This document shows positions 1 through 10,549 of a DNA stretch of 64,000 nt, in pieces. Position 1 is the first letter of the stretch. The number at the start of each line of letters is the position of its first letter. The notes under the pieces were generated by a model. It worked only from the letters and a program-made list of their open reading frames with translations, searched no databases and had not been told where the DNA came from. The DNA is from Amia ocellicauda (Eukaryota > Chordata > Actinopteri > Amiiformes > Amiidae): the NCBI RefSeq assembly GCF_036373705.1, contig NC_089852.1, forward strand, positions 31,633,707 to 31,697,706. The letters are read 5' to 3'. Position numbers and translations under genes: made by a program.

Positions 1-24
1 CTAGATGTCTGCACGACAACCCAG

Positions 25-107
25 CTCTGGGCGGTTTCTCTTTCTCGGATAACCGTGGTTGCATTCACATCCTATCCTTATTCTTCAAGTTGAGAAACCG
101 CCCAGAG
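25..107. repeat. DIRS terminal hairpin, 16-bp perfect stem
   Basis: CTCTGGGCGGTTTCTC at 25-40 is the exact reverse complement of 92-107, with a 51-nt loop. The loop carries GGATAACCGTGGTTGCA, which recurs in the other DIRS termini of this window. It marks the downstream end of DIRS copy A. Confidence 0.85.
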
Positions 108-261
108 GGGGAGGGGTGAGTGTATACCCAATGCGTCGTGTGGAAAGCCGGCAGCAGAGAAATACATAAGGAGGCTGCTGCAAGGCCACAGCCAGATGGG
201 GCAAGGCCTCAACTTCATTGGTAGAACAGACAAGGTAGGGGAGAGGCTGGGGCCTGAACCC

Positions 262-1149
262 TACCATGAAGAAGGTAAAAGGACACATCTGAGGCCACAG
301 TCTATGAGGATGTGCACGACCAGTGGTGCACAGATGGATGGAAAACTAGGAGGGGGAGCAGGTCTCAACCACCGACACTGGACGGGAGTACAGTAGCACA
401 GATATCGGGAACGCTGGGCACCTTGAAATAGGGCCCATGAAGCTGCCACGCCTCGAAGCTGCCACACCACCGGAATCCGCGCTGACTCGTAGGCCAATCC
501 AGTGGGACAGTCGTTGTTTAGAGACGGCTTTTTCCAGCGTCCGTAAGACACAAAGAGTTGGTCCGTAGCGTGGCTCCCCCTAGTGCAAACCATGTTGCAC
601 CACAAAGCCCTAACTGCGCAAAGCAGGTGCAGTCACCTGTCCTCTTCGGATGAGAAAGGCGGAAGATAGAAGGCCATCAACTCCACTTGCCAGTTGACAT
701 GTGAAGAACCCAGTCTTGATGCACCGATGAAAACATGGATTTTTCTAACATGCCAGGCCTGGAAGGGCCCAAACATGGGATCTCTCCAGCAGAGACTCGT
801 TGAACAACATAAGTATACAGCTTTTATACAATGCATGACGTGGGTTTGTGGGCAGGGACAGTCACAGATTTCCCAGAGTGTTGTCTTGAGAGGCCTTGGA
901 AAGTGCCTCTAGCACTATGTCCAGGTGCTGTGCTGGTAGAGAAGAAGAGATGGACACCAAGTACACCTTGAGGGTGGATAGGGCCTTGCCCACGTCCAAC
1001 CGCTCCTGCAGAAACTCTAGGATCACCGCTATAGGGCAGGTGACGGAGTCATGAGCTCTCTCCGGCACCAGGAGTGGAAGGCCTGCCAGCGGTATGAGTA
1101 CTGCAACCTCGTAGAGGGAGCCCTCACCGATTTGGATTGTAGCCACCAC
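262..1149 (-). pseudogene. DIRS tyrosine recombinase remnant (copy A)
   Basis: Pieces of a DIRS tyrosine recombinase in several frames. The N-terminal part (1149-862) reads ILEFLQERLDVGKALSTLKV, matching the core-binding region seen in the other copies. The C-terminal part (605-261) contains LRGVAASWALFQGAQ, equivalent to the HxxRGVATSWALF block of copy C, but the His-x-x-Arg is lost here. In the family this enzyme integrates a circular DNA intermediate. Multiple frameshifts make it a pseudogene. Confidence 0.75.
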
Positions 1150-1564
1150 TGCCTCCGAGAGCCCTATGGCTGAGAGGCGTTCCCGTTCAGGGGCCAGACC
1201 CAGAGATGCAGGAGGCCTGCAACAGCTGGTTCACCCAGAGGGGGAGCCACCAGGGTTCCCCGTCCAACAAGGACATGAGGTCCGCGAACCACGGGCAGCA
1301 TGGCCACCTGGGGTCGACCAGCAGGACTGTTGCGCTCTCCCTCCTGATCACTGCTAGTACGGCTGGCAGAAGAGGGAGTCTCGGGAAGGCGTAGAGGAGA
1401 CTGCGTGGCCACCAGTGTGCCAGTGCATTGATCCCCAACAGCCCGTCGAGGTCTCGGACGGAGAACCATCGAGGGCAGTGCGTGGACTCTCAAGTGGCGA
1501 AGAGATCTACATGTGCCCTGCTGAATCGGTGCCAAATCCGCTGCACCAGTTGCGGGTGAATCCG

Positions 1565-2664
1565 CTACTCTGAGGCCAGGGGAGGCCCCCTGGAGAAGAG
1601 GTCCGTCGCTGTATGGAAGCAACCTGGGAGATGAACTGCTCGGAGTGAGCAGAATAGAGGATGTGCCCAGAACAACAGCTGGCGAGCCAGGCGATTGAGT
1701 GTTGTCGATCTCAGTCCACCCTGCCTGTTGATGTAGGCCACCGCAGCCGTGCTGTCCATCCAGATCAGCACGTGACGGTCCCGCAGGAATGGTGTGAAGT
1801 GTCTCATGGCCAGACAGATGGCACGGAATTCGAGCAAATTGATGTGGAGGGCTAGGTGAGCTTTGCCCCACATTCCCATGACTCCGCGACCATTGCAGAC
1901 AGTGCCCCAGCTGTGTCCATTGTCATAACCACTCTGTGGCAAACTGGGCACACCGAGGGTCAAATTCGAAGTGCTCCACCTCCAATGGAGTGCCTTCCAA
2001 CATGCCGGAGTGACACACACTCGGAAGAGGCGATTGCATTGTGGATGCATGTGAAGGGCAGCAAACCACCGCTGCAGGGGCCTCAACCACAGGAGGCCCA
2101 GGGGCAGGGCTTGAGATGCGGCCACCAGGAGGCCCAGCAGCCCCTGGCATAGGTGCACCGTCATGCTACCTCTCAACCAGAAGTGGGAGAGGCACAAAGT
2201 GATGGCAGTAACTCTCAAGGGCGCCAAGAAGGCACACATGGCAACGGAATCGAGGCACAGCCCTAGAAGCTGTGCCTGTTGAGTCAGCGTTAAGCGGCTC
2301 TTCTTCCAGTTAACCCAAAGTCCTAGACCACAGAGGTGGTCGAGGACAAAGTTTGTCTGGGCTAGAATCTGCTCCCTGGATTGTGCACACACCAGCCAGT
2401 CATCTAGGTAATTCAGGATGTGGATGCCCTGAAGCCACAGGGGGGCCAGGGCGGTGTCCATGCACTTGCTGAAAGTGCGAGGGGCTAGCAACAGGCTGAA
2501 GGGGAGGACGGCATATTCGTATGCCATGCCCTTGAAAGCAAAGAGTAGAAACTTCCTGTGCTGCTGTGTGATCGGGACATGAAGGTTAGCATCTTTCAAG
2601 TTGACCGTGATGAACCAGTCCCTTGCCCGAATGGCATGGGAAATGCTGCACTGTTTTATTTGGT
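1565..2664 (-). pseudogene. DIRS reverse transcriptase-RNase H, 5'-truncated
   Basis: An open stretch of about 366 codons in one frame, lacking its natural start. It begins in the RT palm (DWFITVNLKDANLHVPI), passes the catalytic box LNYLDDWLVCAQ, the LTQQAQLLGL segment, then RNase H-like LHINLLEFRAICLAMRHF and MDSTAAVAYINRQGGLRS, and ends near LPGCFHTATDLFSRG. This is the usual DIRS pol order. The RT fingers are missing at 2664, so it cannot encode a complete enzyme. The long open frame suggests a fairly young copy. Confidence 0.8.
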
Positions 2665-3155
2665 AAAGTATTTTACATGACAATAATAAAAACAATCAAA
2701 ACAAATTTTAATTTAAAATTATTTAAATTATTTTATTTTTAAATCAATTCTTAAAATCACTTAAAAAAAATTAAATCTTAGTGATTTAACATAAACAAAA
2801 TAAATGTTCAAATAAACAAGTGCACAAAACAATAAAACAAACTAGTGATTAAATCAAAAACTGCAAACCAACAAAAAAGGTCAAATACATTGAAATTAAC
2901 TGAAAATGCACTGGACAAATCAAAAAACAATTAAAATGATAAAAATAAAAAACAAACCAAAACAGTCCGATGCATTTAAAATCAAAATCCTAACGGCCAA
3001 TGTATTTGACAAAAGAAAAAAACAGAACAAAACTAACCAAAAAACCCAAACAACTAGTACTTTAAAAACAACTAAATCTTTAAAAACAGTTAAAATTCAT
3101 TTTTAAAAGTCATTTTTTTAAAACCTATCTTTCATAAAATAGTTAAAAGATCTTG
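2665..3155. other. AT-rich spacer, no gene
   Basis: About 490 bp of A-rich plus-strand sequence between the truncated DIRS RT and the 3' end of the LINE. Its only open frame (2906-3106) is almost all Lys, Asn and Thr, as expected from A-rich DNA. It may include a degenerated poly-A-type tail of a retroelement. Confidence 0.6.
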
Positions 3156-3204
3156 GACTCGGGCTCCAGCAGGGGGAGATGACCGTCCCCGGAGGTGGGT
3201 CCCA

Positions 3205-3957
3205 TCATGGGATCCTGAGCTCCCCCAGATCTTGTATATGCCAGTTCTTAAAGGCTTCCTCCTTGCCCCTCTGATGGACCTCCAGATTGACATAGTCCCT
3301 CACAAATACCATGCCCCTCCGCACGATGACAATTGGGTCCAGCTCCTGCTTGTTAAACAGACAGATGTTCTGTCCCTCCCACAGGGCTTGTTTCACTGCG
3401 CAGACGACACGCCACCAGCACCTCAGGGTGGGAGATGTCAAACCCCTGGCTGGACCATATAGGATCTGCTGGGCGGTCGCCCGCACAGGAATGGCAAACC
3501 TGTGGAGGAACGGAGAAAACAGGAGCCAGACCCTGCAGACCCTCAGTGCTTTGGCCAGTATCTTGTAGTCGGTGCACAGGAGGCTGACCGGCCGCCAGTT
3601 CCTCAGATCCTTTGGATCTCCCTTCTTATGAAGAAGAGAAAGGATACTCCTCTTCATAGAAGGGGCCAGTCTACTCTCTCTGTACATCGACCCCAAGACC
3701 TGAGCCAGATCTTCCTTAAGCACCTCCCAAAAGATCTTATAGAATTCAGCAGGGATCCCATCGGGACCCGGTGTCCTTCCAGAGTTAAGACTCTTTATCA
3801 CCTGGGAGAGTTCAGTGGTGGTGATTTCTGGATCCTCCTCCGCCTCCTCGTCCCCCTCGTTGCTGGACTCCAACAGGGACAGAAATTGATGGATCAGATT
3901 TTGATCCACCACCTTCTGATCGTACAACTCCCTGTAGAAGTCCCGCACCAGTCTCAA
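3205..3957 (-). pseudogene. Tx1-like reverse transcriptase with catalytic core deleted
   Basis: 250 codons: RT N-terminal blocks (MRLVRDFYRELYDQ, SLNSGRTPGPDGIPAEFYK, RSILSLLHKKGDPKDLRNWR, LLCTDYKILAKAL), then an abrupt jump to a Trp- and Cys-containing C-terminal segment ending ...WHIQDLGELRIP. The block that should carry the FADD-type active site is absent. It therefore cannot be catalytic although the frame stays open across the deletion join. Confidence 0.8.
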
Positions 3958-3959
3958 CA

Positions 3960-5010
3960 GCCTCTCTGCCCTCCACCTCCTGCCCCGAGGAGTTGATCAT
4001 GGAGGACATTGCAGGCTGCCTCTCCTTCGTTTTCTTGAAGAAGAAGCGGCTGCACTTCTCGTCGTCCTCCATGATGCGGACCCTGGAAAGGACCTTGATC
4101 TTTTCTTGCTCCTCCCAATAGAGGGCGGAGAGACTCAGTTTGACCCGGGCCACCTCCTCAGCTAGGTCGAAGCCTCTGAGCTGTAAAAGACTCAGGTGCT
4201 GGAGGCGGGCGTTTAGATGGGAATATCTCGCCCACATCTCGTGAGCTTTCCATTTCCCCAGCTGAATGAAGTAGCCCTTGGTCCTTTTCTTCACCATCTC
4301 CCACCACTCTATGGGAGAATCAAAAAGGTCCTTCAGGGTCCTCCACTCCTCGAGGCGTCTGCTAAAGGTCTTAATAACATGAGGGTCATTGAGCAGAGAG
4401 GTGTTGAGCTTCCAGACCCCAGGCCCCGACTCCCATGTCTCTGTCGTCAGGAGCCTGTGGTCTGAAAAGAAGACCGCCTCCGAAGACATGGCAGTCCTCT
4501 CCAGTGGCTTACTGAGGAGGACGAGATCTATCCTGGAGAAGGAGGAGCCAGAAGAACTCACCCAGGTGAATAAGGGGACCAGGTCCCAACCTGCGTTGCA
4601 GAGTTCAAAATCCTCCACGAACGCAGCGAGATCCCTGCTGGATCTATCGTTGCGGGGCTTACTCCGATCTACATCCCTCAGAGCACAGTTGAAATCACCT
4701 GAAATGATAACCGGTAAGGTGCCGATCAGGAGCGGGCATAGCTGAGGGAGAAAGAGGACTCTCTCTCTCTGGCTGGTGGGGGCATAGACATTGACCAGCC
4801 TCAATACAGCCCCCTTGTATTTAAGGTCAAGGCTGGCCAACCTGTCCGCCTCTATCATCCTAAATTTTTTAACTTCTATGAATGGGTTCTTCAGGAGTAC
4901 GGCAATCCCGTCCGCTTGGGACATGTTGGACCCCAACTGTGTGAGCATCTTGAAGCGTAAGACCTTCAGGTGCCGTGAGATGGCGGCACAGGTCTCCAGG
5001 GGATGTCGTG
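3960..5010 (-). pseudogene. Tx1-like LINE endonuclease domain
   Basis: AP-endonuclease-like domain upstream of the RT. Visible blocks are RLVNVYAPTSQRERV, ISGDFNCALRDVDRS, SRIDLVLLSK and FFSDHRLLTTET, corresponding to the Asn, Asp and His catalytic motifs of LINE endonucleases. It nicks target DNA for target-primed reverse transcription in intact elements. A frameshift near 3960-3990 separates it from the RT and another near 4950-5000 breaks the N-terminus. Confidence 0.8.
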
Positions 5011-5035
5011 GCTACGGGTGGGACGCTCGAGGTCT

Positions 5036-7190
5036 GGGTGGCACCTGAGGAGTGCATTGTGGGTAATGTGGGATAGCTACAGCTAGCGTTGCACAGCCAC
5101 CATCGCTGCCAAGGACCGTCCTGTGGCCCGGGCGCCGTGACGCAAGGTGTCCACCAGGAGGTCACCCGTAGGTGCCAGTTCTCAGTTCTCAGTACAGGTG
5201 GAGCTGCTGGTTGAGTCTGTGCCGCAGACAACATGGGGGGTAGGGCTGCTGGCGTGGGGGGCAAAGTGGCCAGGCCAGTGGTGACAGGGGCTGGGGCACT
5301 CCCATCAGAACCGTGGTCAATGTGGTAGGCTGGTGGTTGTGGTTCAGGTGCTGGCACCCTTACGAAGGCGACTTCCATGCCAGTGGGAGCCGTCCTCCAG
5401 CTGAAATGTGTCCAGGCCAAGCTAACGGGAGACACGCAGTGGTACAGATCAGAAGGATCTCAGCTTGTGACCACGATGAGGGTGGAGAGTGCGCACCCAT
5501 TCAGAGACCTGAAAAGAGGTGGGCTTTGCTTTGTGTGCCTTGTTGAAATGTGTTTTCATGGCCTGTTGGTGATGGTGTACTGTGGCCTGGACAGAAGGTG
5601 CGCATTGGCGGGCTACTGGGGGTCGCAGCCTGTCCAGTTGCAGCTGCAGTTCCCGCCCGGTCATGAGGAAGGCAGGGGAAACGCCAGTGGTAGTATGCGA
5701 TGTTGCCCGGTAGTGCAGTAAAGTGTCATATAGCATTGTCTGGAAAGGGCACCCTTGTACTAAATGAGCCCTGATGCTGTTTTTGAGCATTTCGTTAAAA
5801 CACTCTACTCCACCATTGGCCTGAGGGTGTAAAAAGGAGGACTTTATGTGGTTGATGCCCCTCTCTGATAAAAATGAGCCAAACACAGCCGACAGAAACT
5901 GTGGCCCATTGTCATTGGTGATGGCACGAGGCAGCCCCTAATGGGAAAACAGGCGGCTGAGGACTTTCACCATGGCCCTAGCTGTGACTGAGCCTGTAGG
6001 GATGATGTCTGACCACTTGGAACTACAAGAAAATGCTGGTGGTGCGGGATGCCCTGGAGCGCCCCACAGATGTCCATCTGTAAGTGTTCCAAGGGTCTGG
6101 AAGGCCAGTTGAGTGATTGCAGAGGAGTTGGAGAAGGCTGTCCACTCTTGCTACTGACCAGACAGGCGGTACAATCACTAAACTAAACTAAACTAAGCCC
6201 TCAATGTCTCTGTTGATTCCAGGCCACCACATCAAATCCCAGCACGGTTGTTTTAGCTTGACTATGCCTAAGTTGCCTTCCTGTGCCCCGTCCGCGCAGC
6301 ATTGCAGGAACCACCCTAGAGTGGCCATGGGCAATACAGGTCTCATTCCAGTATGAGAGTTCATTCTTCACACGGGCGAATGGCACCAGCTCCTCAGGCA
6401 CACGTGTTAGGCACACGTGTTGGCCACATGGCCGTCATGTAGGTGCGAAGGTCTGCCTCAGACGCCTCACGGAGCTCCTGGAGGGACACTGTGTCCTGGA
6501 GGGGAGTGTGCAGCAGTTGTATGAGATCAAGCTCTGGGTCCACAACCGTGTCCTGTGTGTCGCAGTCGGTAACTGACCGTGAGAGCAAATCAGAAACAAC
6601 ATGTTCCCTCCCTGGTGTAAATTGTAGCTGGTAATTATATTGTCACAGACGGTTGGCCCACCGGTAGAGGCAAAGAGGTCGGTGTCCTGTACCAGAAATG
6701 GACTGCAATGCTGTAAGGGCCTGGTGGTCAGTCTTGAGTATAAAAAGGCGGCCTTACAGGTACATGTGCCTCCGCTCACATGCCCAGAGGCACACTAGTG
6801 CCTCACGTTCATCCACTGAATATCACTGCTCCGTGAGTGTCAGTGCCTGGGAAGTTAAAGCAACAGGCCTCTCTGTGCCATCCTGTAGCTGAGAGAGTAC
6901 AGCTCTCATGGCTGTAGCTGAAGCATCGCATGTGACCAGGGTGGCACTGTTGAGATCAAAGTGGGCCAGAATTGGGGAAGTGGTGAGCCGGCTCTTTAGG
7001 ACATGCACCGCATCACCGCAAGTTGGGGTCCAAACCCAGGGTGCGTCTTTTTAAAGCAACTGACGAAGTGGAGATGTTGTGGTTGAGTACTGCGACAATA
7101 AGCCGTCATGCCTATGAAAGAAAACAGCTCCTTGGTGGATGAGGGCTCAGGTATGCGGTGTACAGCATCCATGTTGGATTGAAGTGGAAA
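5036..7190 (-). mobile_element. Gypsy-type LTR retrotransposon pol fragment
   Basis: A minus-strand fragment of Gypsy pol running from the end of RT through RNase H, integrase zinc-binding region and integrase core to the C-terminal tail. No LTR was found. The upstream side is cut where a Tc1 element sits at 7191, and the downstream side meets the Tx1-like LINE near 5036. It is a broken remnant. Confidence 0.8.
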
Positions 7191-7250
7191 TACAGTGAGG
7201 GAAAAAAGTATTTGATCCCCTGCTGATTTTGTACGTTTGCCCACTGACAA
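5449..7250 (-). pseudogene. Gypsy RNase H-integrase remnant
   Basis: In order on the minus strand: end of RT (STKELFSFIGMTAYC, about 7140), RNase H (LVTCDASATAMRAVLSQLQ, about 6920), a PGREHVVSDLLSRS-like tether (about 6600), a Trp-rich integrase HHCC region (about 6220), then the integrase core with NDNGPQF (about 5900) and HPQANGGVECFNE (about 5810) supplying an Asp and the catalytic Glu. Frame changes and stops separate each part, so no enzyme is made. Confidence 0.8.
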
Positions 7251-7420
7251 AGAAATGATCAGTCTATAATTTTAATGGTAGGTGTATTTTAACAGTGAGA
7301 GACAGAATAATAACAAAAAAATCCAGAAAAACGCATTTCAAAAAAGTTATAAATTAAATTGCATGTTAATGAGGGAAATAAGTATTTGATCTCCTATCAA
7401 TCAGCAAGATTTCTGGCTCC

Positions 7421-7517
7421 CAGGTGTCTTTTATACAGGTAACAAGCTGAGATTAGGAGCACTCTCTTAAAGGGAGTGCTCCCAATCTCAGCTCGTTACC
7501 TGTATAAAAGACACCTG
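7421..7517. repeat. Near-perfect ~45-bp-arm palindrome upstream of Tc1-1 transposase
   Basis: CAGGTGTCTTTTATACAGGT at 7421 pairs with the inverted copy ending at 7517, and the pairing continues to a short centre near 7469 with few mismatches. Both arms carry TATAAAA on opposite strands. It lies 43 bp before the transposase ATG and may act as promoter or as a leader hairpin. Confidence 0.85.
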
Positions 7518-7559
7518 TCCACAGAAGCAATCAATCAATCAGATTTCAAACTCTCCACC

Positions 7560-8561
7560 ATGGCCAAGACCAAAGAGCTGTCCAAGGATGTCAGGGACAA
7601 GATTGTAGACCTACACAAGGCTGGAATGGGCTACAAGACCATCGCCAAGCAGCTTGGTGAGAAGGTGACAACAGTTGGTGTGATTATTCGCAAATGGAAG
7701 AAACACAAAATAACTGTCAGTCTCCCTCGGTCTGGGGCTCCAAGCAAGATCTCACCTCGTGTAGTTTCAATGATCATGAGAACGGTGAGCCCAGAACTAC
7801 ACAGGAGGATCTTGTTAATGATCTCAAGACAGCTGGGACCATAGTCACCAAGAAAACAATTGGTAACACACTACGCCGTGAAGGACTGAAATCCTGCAGC
7901 GCCCGCAGAGGTCCCTGCTCAAGAAAGCACATGTACAGGCCCGTCTGAAGTTTGCCAACATCTGAATGATTCAGAGGAGAACTGGGTGAAAGTGTTGTGG
8001 TCAGATGAGACCAAAATCGAGCTCTTTGGCATCAACTCAACTCGCCGTGTTTGGAGGAGGAGGAATGACCCCAAGAACACCATCCCCACTGTCAAACATG
8101 GAGGTGGAAACATTATGCTTTGGGGGTGTTTTTCTGCTAAGGGGACAGGACAACTGCACCGCATCAAAGGGATGATGGATGGGGCCATGTACCGTCAAAT
8201 CTTGGGTGAGAACCTCCTTCCCTCAGCCAGGGCATTGAAAATGGGACGTGGATGGGTATTCCAGCATGATAATGACCCAAAACACACAGCCAAGGCAACA
8301 AAGGAGTGGCTCAAGAAGAAGCACATTAAGGTCCTGGAGTGGCCTAGCCAGTCTCCAGACCTTAATCCCATAGAAAATCTGTGGAGGGAGCTGAAGGTTC
8401 GAGTTGCCAAACGTCAGCCTCGAAACCTTAATGACTTGGAGAGGATCTGCAAAGAGGACTGGGACAAAATCCCTCCTGAGATGTGTGCAAACCTGGTGGC
8501 CAACTACAAGAAACGTCTGACCTCTGCGATTGCCAACAAGGGTTTTGCCACCAAGTACTAA
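7560..8561 (+). pseudogene. Tc1-like transposase, frameshifted
   Basis: Starts at the ATG at 7560 ([20 protein letters not shown]). The first part is the paired-like helix-turn-helix DNA-binding domain ([20 protein letters not shown]). The C-terminal 191 codons are open and carry all three catalytic positions: [16 protein letters not shown] and [11 protein letters not shown], giving a DDE triad. Between about 7775 and 7986 the frame changes at least three times and an in-frame stop occurs, so the product is broken. The conserved catalytic half suggests recent loss of function. Confidence 0.9.
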
Positions 8562-8740
8562 GTCGAAGGGGTCAAATACTTATTTCACTCATTAACATGC
8601 AAATCAATTTATAACTTTTTTGAAATGCGTTTTTCTGGATTTTTTTGTTGTTATTCTGTCTCTCACTGTTAAAATACACCTACCATTAAAATTATAGACC
8701 GATCATTTCTTTGGATCAAATACTTTTTTCCCTCACTGTA

Positions 8741-9460
8741 TATAGTTCATTTATTGACATCAGTAGAGCATCTGTTGCCGCTAGCTGCTGGTCGGCAGTG
8801 TGTAACTTGCTCCTGTTTCCTGCATGTGGTGCATGAGCTGACTCCTGCACCCCACAGTGTATATAGTTCTTTGGAATAGACAGTTGAGTTTGTCCGCTCC
8901 TTATTAAGTTGAGCGTGGACGACTGCTCCTGTTGTTAGTGAGGGCACACGTGCTTCGCTATGTATATAGTTCCTTTGCCAGCAGTCTGTGGCACCACCCT
9001 AGCTATGCTAGATGTGCTGGAGGCCACTACTGCTGTGTCCAGCGGAAGGCACTTGAGTTGGTTCTTGTTGGTCCGCTGTGTATATAGTTCCATTATTAAT
9101 AATTGAACTATCCAGCAGTGGCTATCTAGTCTGGTTAGCCTGCTGTATGTTGAGCACGAGGTGTGAGACTGCACCTTGTGCTTATATGGTGTGGTCTTGG
9201 TATTGGCCCCGCTCCTAGCCCTGCTAGTAGAGCAGGAGGCCGCTATTACTAGGCTTCATGGTAGGCACAAGGTTCTTGTTGCCCGTGGATACACCTTTGC
9301 TTATTTCTTCCCAGTTCAGCATGACTGCGGTCTTCGCATCTGGGCAGCCCCTGTGGTCATAGAGTTGGTACGGCTCCTAGTAGGTATGCCTCGGGGCAGA
9401 GTCTCTTACCAGCTTGCTGCCTCCTCCCTTGCAACGGTATGGTTATACTGTAACAACTCC
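8741..9460 (+). repeat. DIRS 3' tail array of TGTATATAGTT units
   Basis: Diverged tandem units of about 100-120 bp, each beginning TATATAGTTC (about 8739, 8861, 8963, 9081), followed by unique tail sequence. The same array, in either orientation, lies between YR and terminus in DIRS copies B and C, so this is a DIRS tail that has lost its coding part. The open frame at 9176-9679 has no recognisable protein motif. Confidence 0.75.
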
Positions 9461-9786
9461 CCCTTGGGCAGTGCTTCTAACTCGAAAGATAACGATAGGT
9501 TGCGTATGCAACCATGGTTATCTGAGAAAAGAAGCACTGCCCAAGGGTTGCCATGTCATGCAGGAGTTCTAGCTCCCGGCAAAAAGAGGAAGTCTTTGTG
9601 CAGACATCACCTTTTATACAAACAGGAAGTGGAAGGGTCCTGTTTGAGTGACGGCAACAAGGGCCAATGGCAGCTTTGATAGACAAAAGTCTTCAATGCG
9701 TTCCAGCAATACGTGCTGAATACCCCTCCCCCTTGGGCAGTGCTTCTTTTCTCAGATAACCACGGTTGCATACGCAACCTATCGTT
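9461..9786. repeat. DIRS terminal hairpin pair with 57-bp inverted arms
   Basis: CCCTTGGGCAGTGCTTCT at 9461-9478 is perfectly inverted at 9530-9547 with a 51-nt loop. The segment 9491-9547 is then inverted again at 9730-9786 with one mismatch in 57, flanking 182 bp. Inside the loop GGTTGC-GTAT-GCAACC forms a smaller stem. These match the terminal inverted repeat logic of DIRS elements. Confidence 0.85.
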
Positions 9787-10350
9787 CCATAGCAAACTAA
9801 TGTTATATTTCAAGTTGAGAATTAGATCCAAAGGGGTCTTTGGGATACTGTGTAACCTACGTCAGAGGTACTTTAGTTAAGGCCATTTCAATACGGTGCT
9901 CATATTGAAAACTTAATTGGAATATTTCATGGATATTATTTACAGGGAGAAACAACTGCAGTTGACTTGCAGCTACTTTCTCTAACCTTTTAGAGAGGAC
10001 TGGAAGGTTTGAAATAGGTCTATATTTCTTAAGAGTACTGGGATCTAAATTAATTCCTATAGAGTATCTATAGTGTGGCGACCTGCAGTTTGAGTGCCAC
10101 TGTCTCCTTAAGATCAGGATTCTGAGATGAGAAAGTGACCATTAAAGTAAAGTCTGGCAGATACGAGTGAGTAATTCAGTACATTGTGCTGGTTATTGTG
10201 CTGGTTGAGATGTGACTATAATCAAGCAGTACAGCAATGTCCAAAAACTAAATGTATACAGGTGGAAACCCAGTGTTGAAATCATTGTTGCTACCTCTGT
10301 ATTTAAGACCTAATACTCAATTCTTATTATGTTATACAATTGCTATTAAC
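9787..10350. other. Intergenic sequence, no gene seen
   Basis: Unique-looking AT-rich sequence between the DIRS terminus and the OR1 3' flank. From about 10140 it begins to resemble the 3' flank of OR4 (compare 51545-51720, with shared GAGATG.GAAAGTGACC). No coding motif seen. Confidence 0.5.
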
Positions 10351-10356
10351 TTTATT
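10351..10356 (-). promoter_or_regulatory. Poly(A) signal AATAAA of OR1
   Basis: TTTATT on the plus strand inside AACTTTATTGAAAACC, 194 bp past the stop. The same block is at the same distance after all five OR genes. A second AATAAA lies at 10477-10482, unique to this copy. Confidence 0.6.
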
Positions 10357-10549
10357 GAAAACCACTTTCCGTAACACATTTTCAACTATAGGACATACAT
10401 GTATATAATAATGTAAAAGGCCCTGAAATCTGAGAGCAAATTAAATGAGATAGGAAATGTCAAGGAATAAGAAGCATTTATTTCCAAGATATAAAAAGAA
10501 TGTACAGTATGATTTATAAATTCAGATTTAGCTAATATTTGATGTCCCC

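Larger units (their letters stand above)
1..2664 (-). mobile_element. DIRS-type retroelement, truncated (copy A)
   Basis: A minus-strand DIRS retroelement. These move with a reverse transcriptase, an RNase H and a tyrosine recombinase (YR) and have no DDE integrase. In transcription order the remains are RT with HILNYLDDWLV, RNase H with AYINRQGGLRS, a bridge, then YR, ending in a terminal hairpin at 25-107. The RT is cut off at about 2664 and runs into AT-rich sequence, so the gag and the N-terminal RT are missing. Frameshifts and stops make it non-functional. Family assignment rests on the domain order and motifs seen in translation. Confidence 0.85.
3156..5035 (-). mobile_element. Tx1/L1-like LINE, internally deleted
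   Basis: A minus-strand non-LTR retrotransposon with an AP-type endonuclease followed by a reverse transcriptase and C-terminal domain. The RT reads straight from the NWRPVSLLCTDYKILAKAL block into the C-terminal region, so the catalytic palm is deleted. The 3' end abuts the AT-rich spacer. Wording of the conserved blocks (GRTPGPDGIPAEFYK) fits the Tx1 clade best. Confidence 0.8.
7191..8740 (+). mobile_element. Tc1/mariner element Tc1-1 with long IR/DR ends
   Basis: A 1550-bp element flanked by TA on both sides. The ends CAGTGAGGGAAAAAAGTATT and the matching inverted copy begin roughly 200-bp inverted repeats. Each arm holds an inner repeat of the AAATAAGTATTTGA type, giving an IR/DR plan like that of known fish Tc1 elements. 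The right arm lacks about 27 bp present in the left (CCCTGCTGATTTTG... region). Left flank is Gypsy sequence, right flank a DIRS tail array. Confidence 0.92.

Noticed and set aside
9176-9679. 167-codon plus-strand frame
   Set aside because: It runs across the DIRS tail and terminal hairpin, with no protein family features.
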